A stretch of 64,000 bases of DNA from Oenanthe sinensis (GCA_028671895.1 CM053800.1:22775886-22839885); one strand, 5' to 3'. Counted from the stretch's first letter, positions 1 to 14,440 are shown. Notes: generated from the sequence alone by a model not told the origin. Made by a program: numbers and translations.

Positions 1-380
1 ATGAAAACAATTCATAACAACTTCTGACTTCATTCTTGACTCATTCGAACTTGGAAACAACTTGTAGCTTCATTCTTGACTAGTTTGAACATGGAAACAA
101 CTTGTAAAATCGTTTAAGATTAATCTTGGCTCGTTTGAACATGAAAACAATTCATAACAACTTCTGACTTCATTCTTGACTCATTCGAACTTGGAAACAA
201 CTTGTATCTTCATTCTTCACTCATTTGAACATGGAAACAACTTGTAAACTCTTGTAGGATCATTCTTGGCTCATTTCAACATGAAAATAATCCGTAACAA
301 CTTGCGACCTCATTCTTGACTCGTTTGAACATGGAAATAACATGTAAACCCTTGTAGGATCATTCTTGGCTCATTTGAAC

Positions 381-1340
381 GTGAAAGCAATCCGTAACAA
401 ATTGAGACTTCATTCTTGACATGTTCGAACTTGGAAACAACTTGTAGCTTCATTCTTGAGTAATTTGAACATGGAAACAACTTGTGAACTCTTGTAGGAT
501 CATTCTTGGCTCATTTGAAGATGAAAATAATTTATAACAAGTTGAGACGTCATTTTTGAGTCGTTAAAACATGGAAAGACCTTATAAACTCTTGTAGGAT
601 TATTCTTGGCTCATTTGAACATGAAAACAATTCATAACAACTTCTGACTTCATTCTTGACTCATTCGAGCTTGGAAATAACTTGTATCTTCATTCTTCAC
701 TCATTTGAACATGGAAACAACTTGTAAACTCTTGTAGGATCATTCTTGGCTCATTTCAACATGAAAATAATCCGTAACAACTTGCGACCTCATTCTTGAC
801 TCGTTTGAACATGGAAATAACATGTAAACCCTTGTAGGATCATTCTTGGCTCATTTGAACGTGAAAGCAATCCGTAACAAATTGAGACTTCATTCTTGAC
901 ATGTTCGAACTTGGAAACAACTTGTAGCTTCATTCTTGAGTAATTTGAACATGGAAACAACTTGTGAACTCTTGTAGGATCATTCTTGGCTCATTTGAAG
1001 ATGAACATAATTTATAACAAGTTGAGACGTCATTTTTGAGTCGTTAAAACATGGAAAGACCTTATAAACTCTTGTAGGATTATTCTTGGCTCATTTGAAC
1101 ATGAAAACAATTCATAACAACTTCTGACTTCATTCTTGACTCATTCGAGCTTGGAAATAACTTGTATCTTCATTCTTCACTCATTTGAACATGGAAACAA
1201 CTTGTAAACTCTTGTAGGATCATTCTTGGCTCATTTCAACATGAAAATAATCCGTAACAACTTGCGACCTCATTCTTGACTCGTTTGAACATGGAAACAA
1301 CATGTAAACCCTTGTAGGATCATTCTTGGCTCATTTGAAC
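381..1340 (+). repeat. Two consecutive 480-bp higher-order units (family A reference)
   Basis: The units 381-860 and 861-1340 each run 140+100+140+100 bp. Each unit starts with the variant module gtgaaagcaa, followed by tccgtaacaa, and returns to it 480 bp later. Only a few single-base differences are seen, for example gatgaaaat versus gatgaacat near 521 and 1001. This is the clearest place to define the family A higher-order repeat. At 1,341-1,580 a single 240-bp unit replaces the 480-bp pattern, showing that the 240-bp dimer is the unit of unequal exchange here. Confidence 0.9.
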
Positions 1341-1430
1341 GTGAAAGCAATCCGTAACAAATTGAGACTTCATTCTTGATATGTTCGAACTTGGAAACAA
1401 CTTGTAGCTTCATTCTTGAGTAATTTGAAC

Positions 1431-3640
1431 ATGGAAACAACTTGTAAACTCTTGTAGGATCATTCTTGGCTCATTTCAACATGAAAATAATCCGTAACAA
1501 CTTGCGACCTCATTCTTGACTCGTTTGAACATGGAAATAACATGTAAACCCTTGTAGGATCATTCTTGGCTCATTTGAACGTGAAAGCAATCCGTAACAA
1601 ATTGAGACTTCATTCTTGACATGTTCGAACTTGGAAACAACTTGTAGCTTCATTCTTGAGTAATTTGAACATGGAAACAACTTGTGAACTCTTGTAGGAT
1701 CATTCTTGGCTCATTTGAAGATGAAAATAATTTATAACAAGTTGAGACGTCATTTTTGAGTCGTTAAAACATGGAAAGACCTTATAAACTCTTGTAGGAT
1801 TATTCTTGGCTCATTTGAACATGAAAACAATTCATAACAACTTCTGACTTCATTCTTGACTCATTCGAGCTTGGAAATAACTTGTATCTTCATTCTTCAC
1901 TCATTTGAACATGGAAACAACTTGTAAACTCTTGTAGGATCATTCTTGGCTCATTTCAACATGAAAATAATCCGTAACAACTTGCGACCTCATTCTTGAC
2001 TCGTTTGAACATGGAAACAACATGTAAACCCTTGTAGGATCATTCTTGGCTCATTTGAACGTGAAAGCAATCCGTAACAAATTGAGACTTCATTCTTGAT
2101 ATGTTCGAACTTGGAAACAACTTGTAGCTTCATTCTTGAGTAATTTGAACATGGAAACAACTTGTAAACTCTTGTAGGATCATTCTTGGCTCATTTGAAC
2201 ATGAAAATAATTCATAACAACTTGAGACTTCATTTTTGAGTCGTTCAAACATGGAAACACCTTATAAACTCTTGTAGGATTCTTCTTGGTTCATTTGAAC
2301 ATGAAAACAATTCATAACAACTTCTGACTTTATTCTTGACTCATTCGAACTTGGAAACAACTTGTAGCTTCATTCTTGACTCGTTTAAACATGGAAACAA
2401 CTTGTAAAATCTTCTAAGATTATTCTTGGCTTATTTGAACATGAAAACAATTCATAACAACTTCTGACTTCATTCTGGACTCATTCGAACTTGGAAACAA
2501 TTTCTAGCTTCATTCTTGACTCGTTTAAACATGGAAACAACTTGTAAAATCTTCTAAGATTATTCTTGGCTCATTTGAACATGAAAACAATTCATAACAA
2601 CTTCTGACTTCATTCTTGACTCATTCGAAATTGGAAACAACTTGTAGATTCATTCTTGACTCATTTGAACATGGAAACAACTTGTAAACTCTTGTAGGAT
2701 CATTCTTGGCTCATTTGAACATGAAAATAATTCATAACAAGTTGAGACGTCATTTTTGAGTCGGTAAAACATGGAAACACCTTATAAACTCTTGTAGGAT
2801 TATTCTTGGCTCATTTGAACATGAAAACAATTCATAACAACTTTTGACTTCATTCTTGACTCATTCGAGCTTGGAAACAACTTGTATCTTCATTCTTCAC
2901 TCATTTGAACATGAAAACAACTTGTAAACTCTTGTAGGATCATTCTTGGCTCATTTCAACATGAAAATAATCCGTAACAACTTGCGACCTCATTCTTGAC
3001 TCGTTTGAACATGGAAACAACATGTAAACCCTTGTAGGATCATTCTTGGCTCATTTGAACGTGAAAGCAATCCGTAACAAATTGAGACTTCATTCTTGAC
3101 ATGTTCGAACTTGGAAACAACTTGTAGCTTCATTCTTGAGTAATTTGAACATGGAAACAACTTGTGAACTCTTGTAGGATCATTCTTGGCTCATTTGAAG
3201 ATGAAAATAATTTATAACAAGTTGAGACGTCATTTTTGAGTCGTTAAAACATGGAAAGACCTTATAAACTCTTGTAGGATTATTCTTGGCTCATTTGAAC
3301 ATGAAAATAATTCATAACAACTTCTGACTTCATTCTTGACTCATTCGAGCTTGGAAACAACTTGTATCTTCATTCTTCACTCATTTGAACATGGAAACAA
3401 CTTGTAAACTCCTGTAGGATCATTCTTGGCTCATTTCAACATGAAAATAATCCGTAACAACTTGCGACCTCATTCTTGACTCGTTTGAACATAGAAACAA
3501 CATGTAAACCCTTGTAGGATCATTCTTGGCTCATTTGAACGTGAAAGCAATCCGTAACAAATTGAGACTTCATTCTTGACATGTTCGAACTTGGAAACAA
3601 CTTGTAGCTTCATTCTTGAGTAATTTGAACATGGAAACAA
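1431..3640 (+). repeat. Long duplicated block D1, left copy (partner at 9,868-12,077)
   Basis: This 2.2-kb stretch repeats at an offset of 8,437 bp. The order of variant units matches: gtgaaagcaa at 1,581 and 10,018, the tcttcttggt variant at 2,281 and 10,718, the atgaaaataa unit at 3,301 and 11,738, and gtgaaagcaa at 3,541 and 11,978. The match ends near 3,640, where cttgtaaact faces cttgtgaact in the partner. Boundaries were read by eye and are good to about 50 bp. Confidence 0.8.
1911..2830 (+). repeat. Duplicated block D2a, left copy (partner at 4,250-5,169)
   Basis: This block repeats at an offset of 2,339 bp. The shared marks are the module cattcttgat before atgttcgaac, the tcttcttggt variant, and the cattctggac and tttctagctt variants in the next units. 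The odd offset (2,339 rather than 2,340) comes from a one-base deletion at about 4,060 between the copies. Confidence 0.75.
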
Positions 3641-4264
3641 CTTGTAAACTCTTGTAGGATCATTCTTGGCTCATTTGAACATGAAAATAATTCATAACAA
3701 CTTGAGACTTCATTTTTGAGTCGTTAAAACATGGAAACACCTTATAAACTCTTATAGGATTATTCTTGGCTCATTTGAACATGAAAACAATTCATAACAA
3801 CTTCTGACTTCATTCTTGACTCATTCGAACTTGAAAACAACTTGTAGCTTTATTCTTGACTCGTTTAAACATGGAAACAACTTGTAAAATCGTTTAAGAT
3901 TAATCTTGGCTCGTTTGAACATGAAAACAATTCATAACAACTTCTAACTTCATTCTTGACTCATTCGAACTTGGAAACAACTTGTAGCTTCATTCTTGAC
4001 TCGTTTGAACATGAAAATGACTTGAAAACTCTTCTAGGAATAATCTTGGCTCATTTGAACTGTAAACAATTCATAACAACTTCTGACTTCATTCTTGACT
4101 CAATCGGGCTTGGAAACAACTTGTAGCTTCATTCTTCACTCATTTGAACATGGAAACAACTTGTAAACTCTTGTAGGATCATTCTTGGCTCATTTGAACA
4201 TGAAAACAATCCGTAAGAACTTGAGACCTCATTCTTGACTTGTTTGAACATGGAAACAACTTGT
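3311..4264 (+). repeat. Duplicated block D2b, left copy (partner at 5,170-6,123)
   Basis: This block repeats at an offset of 1,859 bp. Both copies carry the same one-base deletion that turns gaacatgtaaa into gaactgtaaa (at about 4,060 and 5,919), so the deletion predates the duplication. The same deletion is also found near 9,298 and 12,498. Confidence 0.75.
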
Positions 4265-5169
4265 AAACTCTTGTAGGATCATTCTTGGCTCATTTCAACA
4301 TGAAAATAATCCGTAACAACTTGCGACCTCATTCTTGACTCGTTTGAACATGGAAACAACATGTAAACCCTTGTAGGATCATTCTTGGCTCATTTGAACG
4401 TGAAAGCAATCCGTAACAAATTGAGACTTCATTCTTGATATGTTCGAACTTGGAAACAACTTGTAGCTTCATTCTTGAGTAATTTGAACATGGAAACAAC
4501 TTGTAAACTCTTGTAGGATCATTCTTGGCTCATTTGAACATGAAAATAATTCATAACAACTTGAGACTTCATTTTTGAGTCGTTCAAACATGGAAACACC
4601 TTATAAACTCTTGTAGGATTCTTCTTGGTTCATTTGAACATGAAAACAATTCATAACAACTTCTTACTTTATTCTTGACTCATTCGAACTTGGAAACAAC
4701 TTGTAGCTTCATTCTTGACTCGTTTAAACATGGAAACAACTTGTAAAATCTTCTAAGATTATTCTTGGCTTATTTGAACATGAAAACAATTCATAACAAC
4801 TTCTGACTTCATTCTGGACTCATTCGAACTTGGAAACAATTTCTAGCTTCATTCTTGACTCGTTTAAACATGGAAACAACTTGTAAAATCTTCTAAGATT
4901 ATTCTTGGCTCATTTGAACATGAAAACAATTCATAACAACTTCTGACTTCATTCTTGACTCATTCGAAATTGGAAACAACTTGTAGATTCATTCTTGACT
5001 CATTTGAACATGGAAACAACTTGTAAACTCTTGTAGGATCATTCTTGGCTCATTTGAACATGAAAATAATTCATAACAAGTTGAGACGTCATTTTTGAGT
5101 CGGTAAAACATGGAAACACCTTATAAACTCTTGTAGGATTATTCTTGGCTCATTTGAACATGAAAACAA
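4250..5169 (+). repeat. Duplicated block D2a, right copy
   Basis: This is the partner of 1,911-2,830. From about 5,170 the best match switches to sequence 1,859 bp upstream, which is 2,339 minus 480. The left copy therefore contains one more 480-bp unit than the right copy, as expected if one 480-bp repeat was gained or lost. Confidence 0.75.
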
Positions 5170-6123
5170 TTCATAACAACTTCTGACTTCATTCTTGACT
5201 CATTCGAGCTTGGAAACAACTTGTATCTTCATTCTTCACTCATTTGAACATGGAAACAACTTGTAAACTCCTCTAGGATCATTCTTGGCTCATTTCAACA
5301 TGAAAATAATCCGTAACAACTTGCGACCTCATTCTTGACTCGTTTCAACATGGAAACAACATGTAAACCCTTGTAGGATCATTCTTGGCTCATTTGAACG
5401 TGAAAGCAATCCGTAACAAATTGAGACTTCATTCTTGACATGTTCGAACTTGGAAACAACTTGTAGCTTCATTCTTGAGTAATTTGAACATGGAAACAAC
5501 TTGTAAACTCTTGTAGGATCATTCTTGGCTCATTTGAACATGAAAATAATTCATAACAACTTGAGACTTCATTTTTGAGTCGTTAAAACATGGAAACACC
5601 TTATAAACTCTTATAGGATTATTCTTGGCTCATTTGAACATGAAAACAATTCATAACAACTTCTGACTTCATTCTTGACTCATTCGAACTTGAAAACAAC
5701 TTGTAGCTTTATTCTTGACTCGTTTAAACATGGAAACAACTTGTAAAATCGTTTAAGATTAATCTTGGCTCGTTTGAACATGAAAACAATTCATAACAAC
5801 TTCTGACTTCATTCTTGACTCATTCGAACTTGGAAACAACTTGTAGCTTCATTCTTGACTCGTTTGAACATGAAAATGACTTGAAAACTCTTCTAGGAAT
5901 AATCTTGGCTCATTTGAACTGTAAATAATTCATAACAACTTCTGACTTCATTCTTGACTCAATCGGGCTTGGAAACAACTTGTAGCTTCATTCTTCACTC
6001 ATTTGAACATGGAAACAACTTGTAAACTCTTGTAGGATCATTCTTGGCTCATTTGAACATGAAAACAATCCGTAAGAACTTGAGACCTCATTCTTGACTC
6101 GTTTGAACATGGAAACAACTTGT
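5170..6123 (+). repeat. Duplicated block D2b, right copy
   Basis: This is the partner of 3,311-4,264 at an offset of 1,859 bp. It diverges after about 6,123, where the downstream unit has tgtaaaccct instead of ttgtaaactc in the left copy. Confidence 0.72.
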
Positions 6124-7221
6124 AAACCCTTGTTGGATCATTCTTGGCTCATTTGAACGTGAAAGCAATCCGTAACAAATTGAGAGTTCATTCTTGACAT
6201 GTTCGAACTTGGAAACAACTTGTAGCTTCATTTTTGAGTCATTTGAACATGGAAACAACTTGTAAACTCTTGTAGGATCATTCTTGGCTCATTTGAAGAT
6301 AAAAATAATTCATAACAAGTTGAGACGTCATTTTTGAGTCGTTAAAACATGGAAACACCTTATAAACTCTTGTAGGATTATTCTTGGCTCATTTGAACAT
6401 GAAAACAATTCATAACAACTTCTGACTTCATTCTTGACTCATTCGAGCTTGGAAACAACTTGTATCTTCATTCTTCACTCATTTGAACATGGAAACAACT
6501 TGTAAACTCTTGTAGGATCATTCTTGGCTAATTTCAACATGAAAATAATCCGTAACAACTTGCGACCTCATTCTTGACTCGTTTGAACATGGAAACAACA
6601 TGTAAACCCTTGTAGGATCATTCTTGGCTCATTTGAACGTGAAAGCAATCCGTAACAAATTGAGACTTCATTCTTGACATGTTCGAACTTGGAAACAACT
6701 TGTAGCTTCATTCTTGAGTCATTTAAACATGGAAACAACTTGTAAACTCTTGTAGGATCATTCTTGGCTCATTTGAACATGAAAATAATTCATAACAACT
6801 TGAGACTTCATTTTTGAGTCGTTCAAACATGGAAAGACCTTATAAACTCTTGTAGGATTCTTCTTGGCTCATTTGAACATGAAAACAATTCATAACAACT
6901 TCTGACTTCATTCTTGACTCATTCGAACTAGGTAACAACTTGTAGCTTCATTCATGACTCGTTTAAACAGGGAAACAACTTGTAAAATCTTCTAAGATTA
7001 TTCTTGGCTCATTTGAACATGAAAAGAATTCATAACAACTTCTGACTTCATTCTTGACTCATTCGAACTTGGAAACAACTTCTAGCTTCATTCTTGACTC
7101 GTTTAAACATGGAAACAACTTGTAAAATCTTCTAAGATTATTCTTGGCTCATTTGAACATGAAAACAATTCTTAACAACTTCTGACTTCATTCTTGACTC
7201 ATTCGAACTTAGAAATAACTT

Positions 7222-7785
7222 GTATATTCATTCTTGACTCATTTGAACATGGAAACAACTTGTAAACTCTTGTAGGATCATTCTTGGCTCATTTGAACAT
7301 GAAAATAATTCATAACAACTTGAGACTTCATTTTTGAGTCGTTAAAACATGGAAACACCTTATAAACTCTTATAGGATTATTCTAGGCTCATTTGAACAT
7401 GAAAACAATTCATAACAACTTTTAACTTCATTCTTGACTCATTCGAACATGAAAACAACTTGTAGCTTCATTCTTGACTCGTTTAAACATGGAAACAACT
7501 TGTAAAATCTTCTAAGATTATTCTTGGCTCATTTGAACATGAAAACAATTCATAACAACTTCTGACTTCATTCTTGACTCATTCGAACTTGGAAACAGCT
7601 TGTAGCTTTATTCTTGACTCGTTTGACCATGAAAACAACTTGAAAACTCTTCTAGGAATAATCTTGGCTCATTTGAACATGTAAACAATTCATAACAACT
7701 TCTGACTTCATTCTTGACTCAATCGGGCTTGGAAACAACTTGTAGCTTCATTCTTCACTCATTTCAACATGGAAACAACTTGTAA
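7222..7785 (+). repeat. 1,000-bp-offset duplicated segment, left copy (partner at 8,222-8,785)
   Basis: The rare variant ttctaggctc at 7,381 recurs at 8,381, and the surrounding units keep the same order, including acttttaact and gaaacagctt. The match breaks at about 8,785, where the right copy has the tgtaaaatct type of unit. Confidence 0.7.
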
Positions 7786-8221
7786 ACTCTTGTAGGATCA
7801 TTCTTGGCTAATTTCAACATGAAAATAATCCGTAACAACTTGCGACCTCATTCTTGACTCGTTTGAACATGGAAACAACATGTAAACCCTTGTAGGATCA
7901 TTCTTGGCTCATTTGAACGTGAAAGCAATCCGTAACAAATTGAGACTTCATTCTTGACATGTTCGAACTTGGAAACAACTTGTAGCTTCATTCTTGAGTC
8001 ATTTAAACATGGAAACAACTTGTAAACTCTTGTAGGATCATTCTTGGCTCATTAGAACATGAAAATAATTCATAACAACTTGAGACTTCATTTTTGAGTC
8101 GTTCAAACATGGAAAGACCTTATAAACTCTTGTAGGATTCTTCTTGGCTCATTTGAACATGAAAACAATTCATAACAACTTCTGACCTCATTCTTGACTC
8201 ATTCGAACTTGAAAACAACTT

Positions 8222-8785
8222 GTAGATTCATTCTTGACTCATTTGAACATGGAAATAACTTGTAAATTCTTTTAGGATCATTCTTGGCTCATTTGAACAT
8301 GAAAATAATTCATAACAACTTGAGACTTCATTTTTGAGTCGTTAAAACATGGAAACACCTTATAAACTCTTATAGGATTATTCTAGGCTCATTTGAACAT
8401 GAAAACAATTCATAACAACTTTTAACTTCATTCTTGACTCATTCGAACATGAAAACAACTTGTAGCTTCATTCTTGACTCGTTTAAACATGGAAACAACT
8501 TGTAAAATCTTCTAAGATTATTCTTGGCTCATTTGAACATGAAAACAATTCATAACAACTTCTGACTTCATTCTTGACTCATTCGAACTTGGAAACAGCT
8601 TGTAGCTTTATTCTTGACTCGTTTGAACATGAAAACAACTTGAAAACTCTTCTAGGAATAATCTTGGCTCATTTGAACATGTAAACAATTCATAACAACT
8701 TCTGACTTCATTCTTGACTCAATCGGGCTTGGAAACAACTTGTAGCTTCATTCTTCACTCATTTCAACATGGAAACAACTTGTAA
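8222..8785 (+). repeat. 1,000-bp-offset duplicated segment, right copy
   Basis: This is the partner of 7,222-7,785 with the same rare ttctaggctc variant at 8,381. Immediately to the right the array carries a shortened arrangement in which a cgacctcatt unit is joined directly to a c-type unit near 8,850, which looks like another recombination joint. Confidence 0.68.
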
Positions 8786-9867
8786 AATCTTCTAAGATTA
8801 TTCTTGGCTAATTTCAACATGAAAATAATCCGTAACAACTTGCGACCTCATTCTTGGCTCATTTGAACATGGAAACAACTTGTAAACTCTTGTAGGATCA
8901 TTCTTGGCTCATTTGAACATGAAAATAATTCATAACAACTTGAGACTTCATTTTTGAGTCGTTCAAACATGGAAAGACCTTATAAACTCTTATAGGATTA
9001 TTCTTGGCTCATTTGAACATGAAAACAATTCATAACAACTTCTGACTTCATTCTTGACTCATTCGAACTTGAAAACAACTTGTAGCTTTATTCTTGACTC
9101 GTTTAAACATGGAAACAACTTGTAAAATCGTTTAAGATTAATCTTGGCTCGTTTGAACATGAAAACAATTCATAACAACTTCTGACTTCATTCTTGACTC
9201 ATTCGAACTTGGAAACAACTTGTAGCTTCATTCTTGACTCGTTTGAACATGAAAACAACTTGAAAACTCTTCTAGGAATAATCTTGGCTCATTTGAACTG
9301 TAAACAATTCATAACAACTTCTGACTTCATTCTTGACTCAATCGGGCTTGGAAACAACTTGTAGCTTCATTCTTCACTCATTTGAACATGGAAACAACTT
9401 GTAAACTCTTGTAGGATCATTCTTGGCTCATTTGAACATGAAAACAATCCGTAAGAACTTGAGACCTCATTCTTGACTCGTTTGAACATGGAAACAACTT
9501 GTAAACCCTTGTAGAATCATTCTTGGCTCATTTGAACGTGAAAGCAATCCGTAACAAATTGAGACTTCATTCTTGACATGTTTGAACTTGGAAATAACTT
9601 GTAGCTTCATTTTTGAGTCATTTGAACATGGAACCAACTTGTAAACTCTTGTAGGATCATTCTTGGCTCATTTGAAGATGAAAATAATTCATAACAAGTT
9701 GAGACGTCATTTTTGAGTCGTTAAAACATGGAAACACCTTATAAACTCTAATAGGATTATTCTTGGCTCATTTGAACATGAAAACAATTCATAACAACTT
9801 TTGACTTCATTCTTGACTCATTCGAGCTTGGAAACAACTTGTATCTTCATTCTTCACTCATTTGAAC

Positions 9868-12077
9868 ATGGAAACAACTTGTAAACTCTTGTAGGATCAT
9901 TCTTGGCTCATTTCAACATGAAAATAATCCGTAACAACTTGCGACCTCATTCTTGACTCGTTTGAACATGGAAATAACATGTAAACCCTTGTAGGATCAT
10001 TCTTGGCTCATTTGAACGTGAAAGCAATCCGTAACAAATTGAGACTTCATTCTTGACATGTTCGAACTTGGAAACAACTTGTAGCTTCATTCTTGAGTAA
10101 TTTGAACATGGAAACAACTTGTGAACTCTTGTAGGATCATTCTTGGCTCATTTGAAGATGAAAATAATTTATAACAAGTTGAGACGTCATTTTTGAGTCG
10201 TTAAAACATGGAAAGACCTTATAAACTCTTGTAGGATTATTCTTGGCTCATTTGAACATGAAAACAATTCATAACAACTTCTGACTTCATTCTTGACTCA
10301 TTCGAGCTTGGAAATAACTTGTATCTTCATTCTTCACTCATTTGAACATGGAAACAACTTGTAAACTCTTGTAGGATCATTCTTGGCTCATTTCAACATG
10401 AAAATAATCCGTAACAACTTGCGACCTCATTCTTGACTCGTTTGAACATGGAAACAACATGTAAACCCTTGTAGGATCATTCTTGGCTCATTTGAACGTG
10501 AAAGCAATCCGTAACAAATTGAGACTTCATTCTTGATATGTTCGAACTTGGAAACAACTTGTAGCTTCATTCTTGAGTAATTTGAACATGGAAACAACTT
10601 GTAAACTCTTGTAGGATCATTCTTGGCTCATTTGAACATGAAAATAATTCATAACAACTTGAGACTTCATTTTTGAGTCGTTCAAACATGGAAACACCTT
10701 ATAAACTCTTGTAGGATTCTTCTTGGTTCATTTGAACATGAAAACAATTCATAACAACTTCTGACTTTATTCTTGACTCATTCGAACTTGGAAACAACTT
10801 GTAGCTTCATTCTTGACTCGTTTAAACATGGAAACAACTTGTAAAATCTTCTAAGATTATTCTTGGCTTATTTGAACATGAAAACAATTCATAACAACTT
10901 CTGACTTCATTCTGGACTCATTCGAACTTGGAAACAATTTCTAGCTTCATTCTTGACTCGTTTAAACATGGAAACAACTTGTAAAATCTTCTAAGATTAT
11001 TCTTGGCTCATTTGAACATGAAAACAATTCATAACAACTTCTGACTTCATTCTTGACTCATTCGAAATTGGAAACAACTTGTAGATTCATTCTTGACTCA
11101 TTTGAACATGGAAACAACTTGTAAACTCTTGTAGGATCATTCTTGGCTCATTTGAACATGAAAATAATTCATAACAAGTTGAGACGTCATTTTTGAGTCG
11201 GTAAAACATGGAAACACCTTATAAACTCTTGTAGGATTATTCTTGGCTCATTTGAACATGAAAACAATTCATAACAACTTTTGACTTCATTCTTGACTCA
11301 TTCGAGCTTGGAAACAACTTGTATCTTCATTCTTCACTCATTTGAACATGGAAACAACTTGTAAACTCTTGTAGGATCATTCTTGGCTCATTTCAACATG
11401 AAAATAATCCGTAACAACTTGCGACCTCATTCTTGACTCGTTTGAACATGGAAACAACATGTAAACCCTTGTAGGATCATTCTTGGCTCATTTGAACGTG
11501 AAAGCAATCCGTAACAAATTGAGACTTCATTCTTGACATGTTCGAACTTGGAAACAACTTGTAGCTTCATTCTTGAGTAATTTGAACATGGAAACAACTT
11601 GTGAACTCTTGTAGGATCATTCTTGGCTCATTTGAAGATGAAAATAATTTATAACAAGTTGAGACGTCATTTTTGAGTCGTTAAAACATGGAAAGACCTT
11701 ATAAACTCTTGTAGTATTATTCTTGGCTCATTTGAACATGAAAATAATTCATAACAACTTCTGACTTCATTCTTGACTCATTCGAGCTTGGAAACAACTT
11801 GTATCTTCATTCTTCACTCATTTGAACATGGAAACAACTTGTAAACTCCTGTAGGATCATTCTTGGCTCATTTCAACATGAAAATAATCCGTAACAACTT
11901 GCGACCTCATTCTTGACTCGTTTGAACATGGAAACAACATGTAAACCCTTGTAGGATCATTCTTGGCTCATTTGAACGTGAAAGCAATCCGTAACAAATT
12001 GAGACTTCATTCTTGACATGTTCGAACTTGGAAACAACTTGTAGCTTCATTCTTGAGTAATTTGAACATGGAAACAA
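9868..12077 (+). repeat. Long duplicated block D1, right copy (partner at 1,431-3,640)
   Basis: This is the second copy of block D1 at an offset of 8,437 bp, with the same order of diagnostic variants. Single-base differences occur, for example gtagtattat near 11,711 where the partner has gtaggattat. The unit immediately to the left (from about 9,778) does not match the sequence left of the partner copy, so the left edge is a real recombination or duplication joint. Confidence 0.8.
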
Positions 12078-14440
12078 CTTGTGAACTCTTCTAGGATCAT
12101 TCTTGGCTCATTTGAAGATGAAAATAATTTATAACAAGTTGAGACGTCATTTTTGAGTCGTTAAAACATGGAAAGACCTTATAAACTCTTGTAGGATTAT
12201 TCTTGGCTCATTTGAACATGAAAACAATTCATAACAACTTCTGACTTCATTCTTGACTCATTCGAGCTTGGAAACAACTTGTATCTTCATTCTTCACTCA
12301 TTTGAACATGGAAACAACTTGTAAACTCTTGTAGGATCATTCTTGGCTCATTTCAACATGAAAATAATCCGTAACAACTTGCGACCTCATTCTTGACTCG
12401 TTTGAACATGGAAACAACTTGTAGCTTCATTCTTGACTCGTTTGAACATGAAAACAACTTGAAAACTCTTCTAGGAATAATCTTGGCTCATTTGAACTGT
12501 AAACAATTCATAACAACTTCTGACTTCATTCTTGACTCAATCGAGCTTGGAAACAACTTGTATCTTCATTCTTCACTCATTTGAACATGGAAACAACTTG
12601 TAAACTCCTGTAGGATCATTCTTGGCTCATTTCAACATGAAAATAATCCGTAACAACTTGCGACCTCATTCTTGACTCGTTTGAACATGGAAACAACATG
12701 TAAACCCTTGTAGGATCATTCTTGGCTCATTTGAACGTGAAAGCAATCCGTAACAAATTGAGACTTCATTCTTGACATGTTCGAACTTGGAAACAACTTG
12801 TAGCTTCATTCTTGAGTAATTTGAACATGGAAACAACTTGTAAACTCTTGTAGGATCATTCTTGGCTCATTTGAACATGAAAATAATTCATAACAACTTG
12901 AGACTTCATTTTTGAGTCGTTCAAACATGGAAACACCTTATAAACTCTTGTAGGATTCTTCTTGGCTCATTTGAACATGAAAACAATTCATAACAACTTC
13001 TGACTTTATTCTTGACTCATTCGAACTTGGAAACAACTTGTAGCTTCATTCTTGACTCGTTTAAACATGGAAACAACTTGTAAAATCTTCTAAGATTATT
13101 CTTGGCTTATTTGAACATGAAAACAATTCATAACAACTTCTGACTTCATTCTGGACTCATTCGAACTTGGAAACAATTTCTAGCTTCATTCTTGACTCGT
13201 TTAAACATGGAAACAACTTGTAAAATCTTCTAAGATTATTCTTGGCTCATTTAAACATGAAAACAATTCATAACAACTTCTGACTTCATTCTTGACTCAT
13301 TCGAACTTGGAAACAACTTGTAGATTCATTCTTGACTCATTTGAACATGGAAACAACTTGTAAACTCTTGTAGGATCATTCTTGCCTCATTTGAACATGA
13401 AAATAATTCATTACAACTTAAGACTTCATTTTTGAGTCGTTAAAACATGGAAACACCTTATAAACTCTTATAGGATTATTCTTGGCTCATTTGAACATGA
13501 AAACAATTCATAACAACTTGTGACTTCATTCTTGACTCATTCGAACTTGAAAACAACTTGTAGCTTCATTCTTGACTCGTTTAAACATGGAAACAACTTG
13601 TAAAATCTTTTAAGATTATTCTTGGCTCGTTTGAACATGAAAACAATTCATAACAACTTCTGACTTCATTCTTGACTCATTCGAACTTGGAAACAACTTG
13701 TAGCTTCATTCTTGACTCGTTTGAACATGAAAACAACTTTAAAACTCTTCTAGGAATAATCTTGGCTCATTTGAACATGTAAACAATTCATAACAACTTC
13801 TGACTTCATTCTTGACTCAACTGGGCTTGGAAACAACTTGTAGCTTCATTCTTTACTCATTTGAACATGGAAACAACTTGTAAACTCTTGTAGGATCATT
13901 CTTGGCTTATTTGAACATGAAAACAATCTGTAAGAACTTGAGACCTCATTCTTGACTCGTTCGAACATGGAAACAACTTGTAAACCCTTGTAGGATCATT
14001 CTTGGCTCATTTGAACGTGAAAGCAATCCATAACAAATTGAGACTTCATTCTTGACATGTTCGAACTTGGAAACAACTTGTAGTTTCATTCTTGAGTCAT
14101 TTGAACATGGAAACAACTTGTAAACTCTTGAAGGATCATTCTTGGCTCATTTGAAGATGAAAATAATTCATAACAACTTGAGACGTCATTTTTGAGTCGT
14201 TAAAACATGGAAACACCTTATAAACTCTTGTAGGATTATTCTTGGCTCATTTGAACATGAAGACAATTCATAACAACTTCTGACTTCATTCTTGACTCAT
14301 TCGAACTGGGAAACAACTTGTATCTTCATTCTTGACTCGTTTAAACATGGAAACAACTTGTAAAATCTTCTAAGATTATTCTTGGCTCATTTGAACATGA
14401 AAACAATTCATAACAACTTCTGACTTCATTCTTGACTCAT

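Noticed and set aside
12393..12584. 63-codon + strand open frame in family A
   Set aside because: It begins at TTG and results from a chimeric unit in which a c-type start is joined to a b-type end. Nothing supports a protein.
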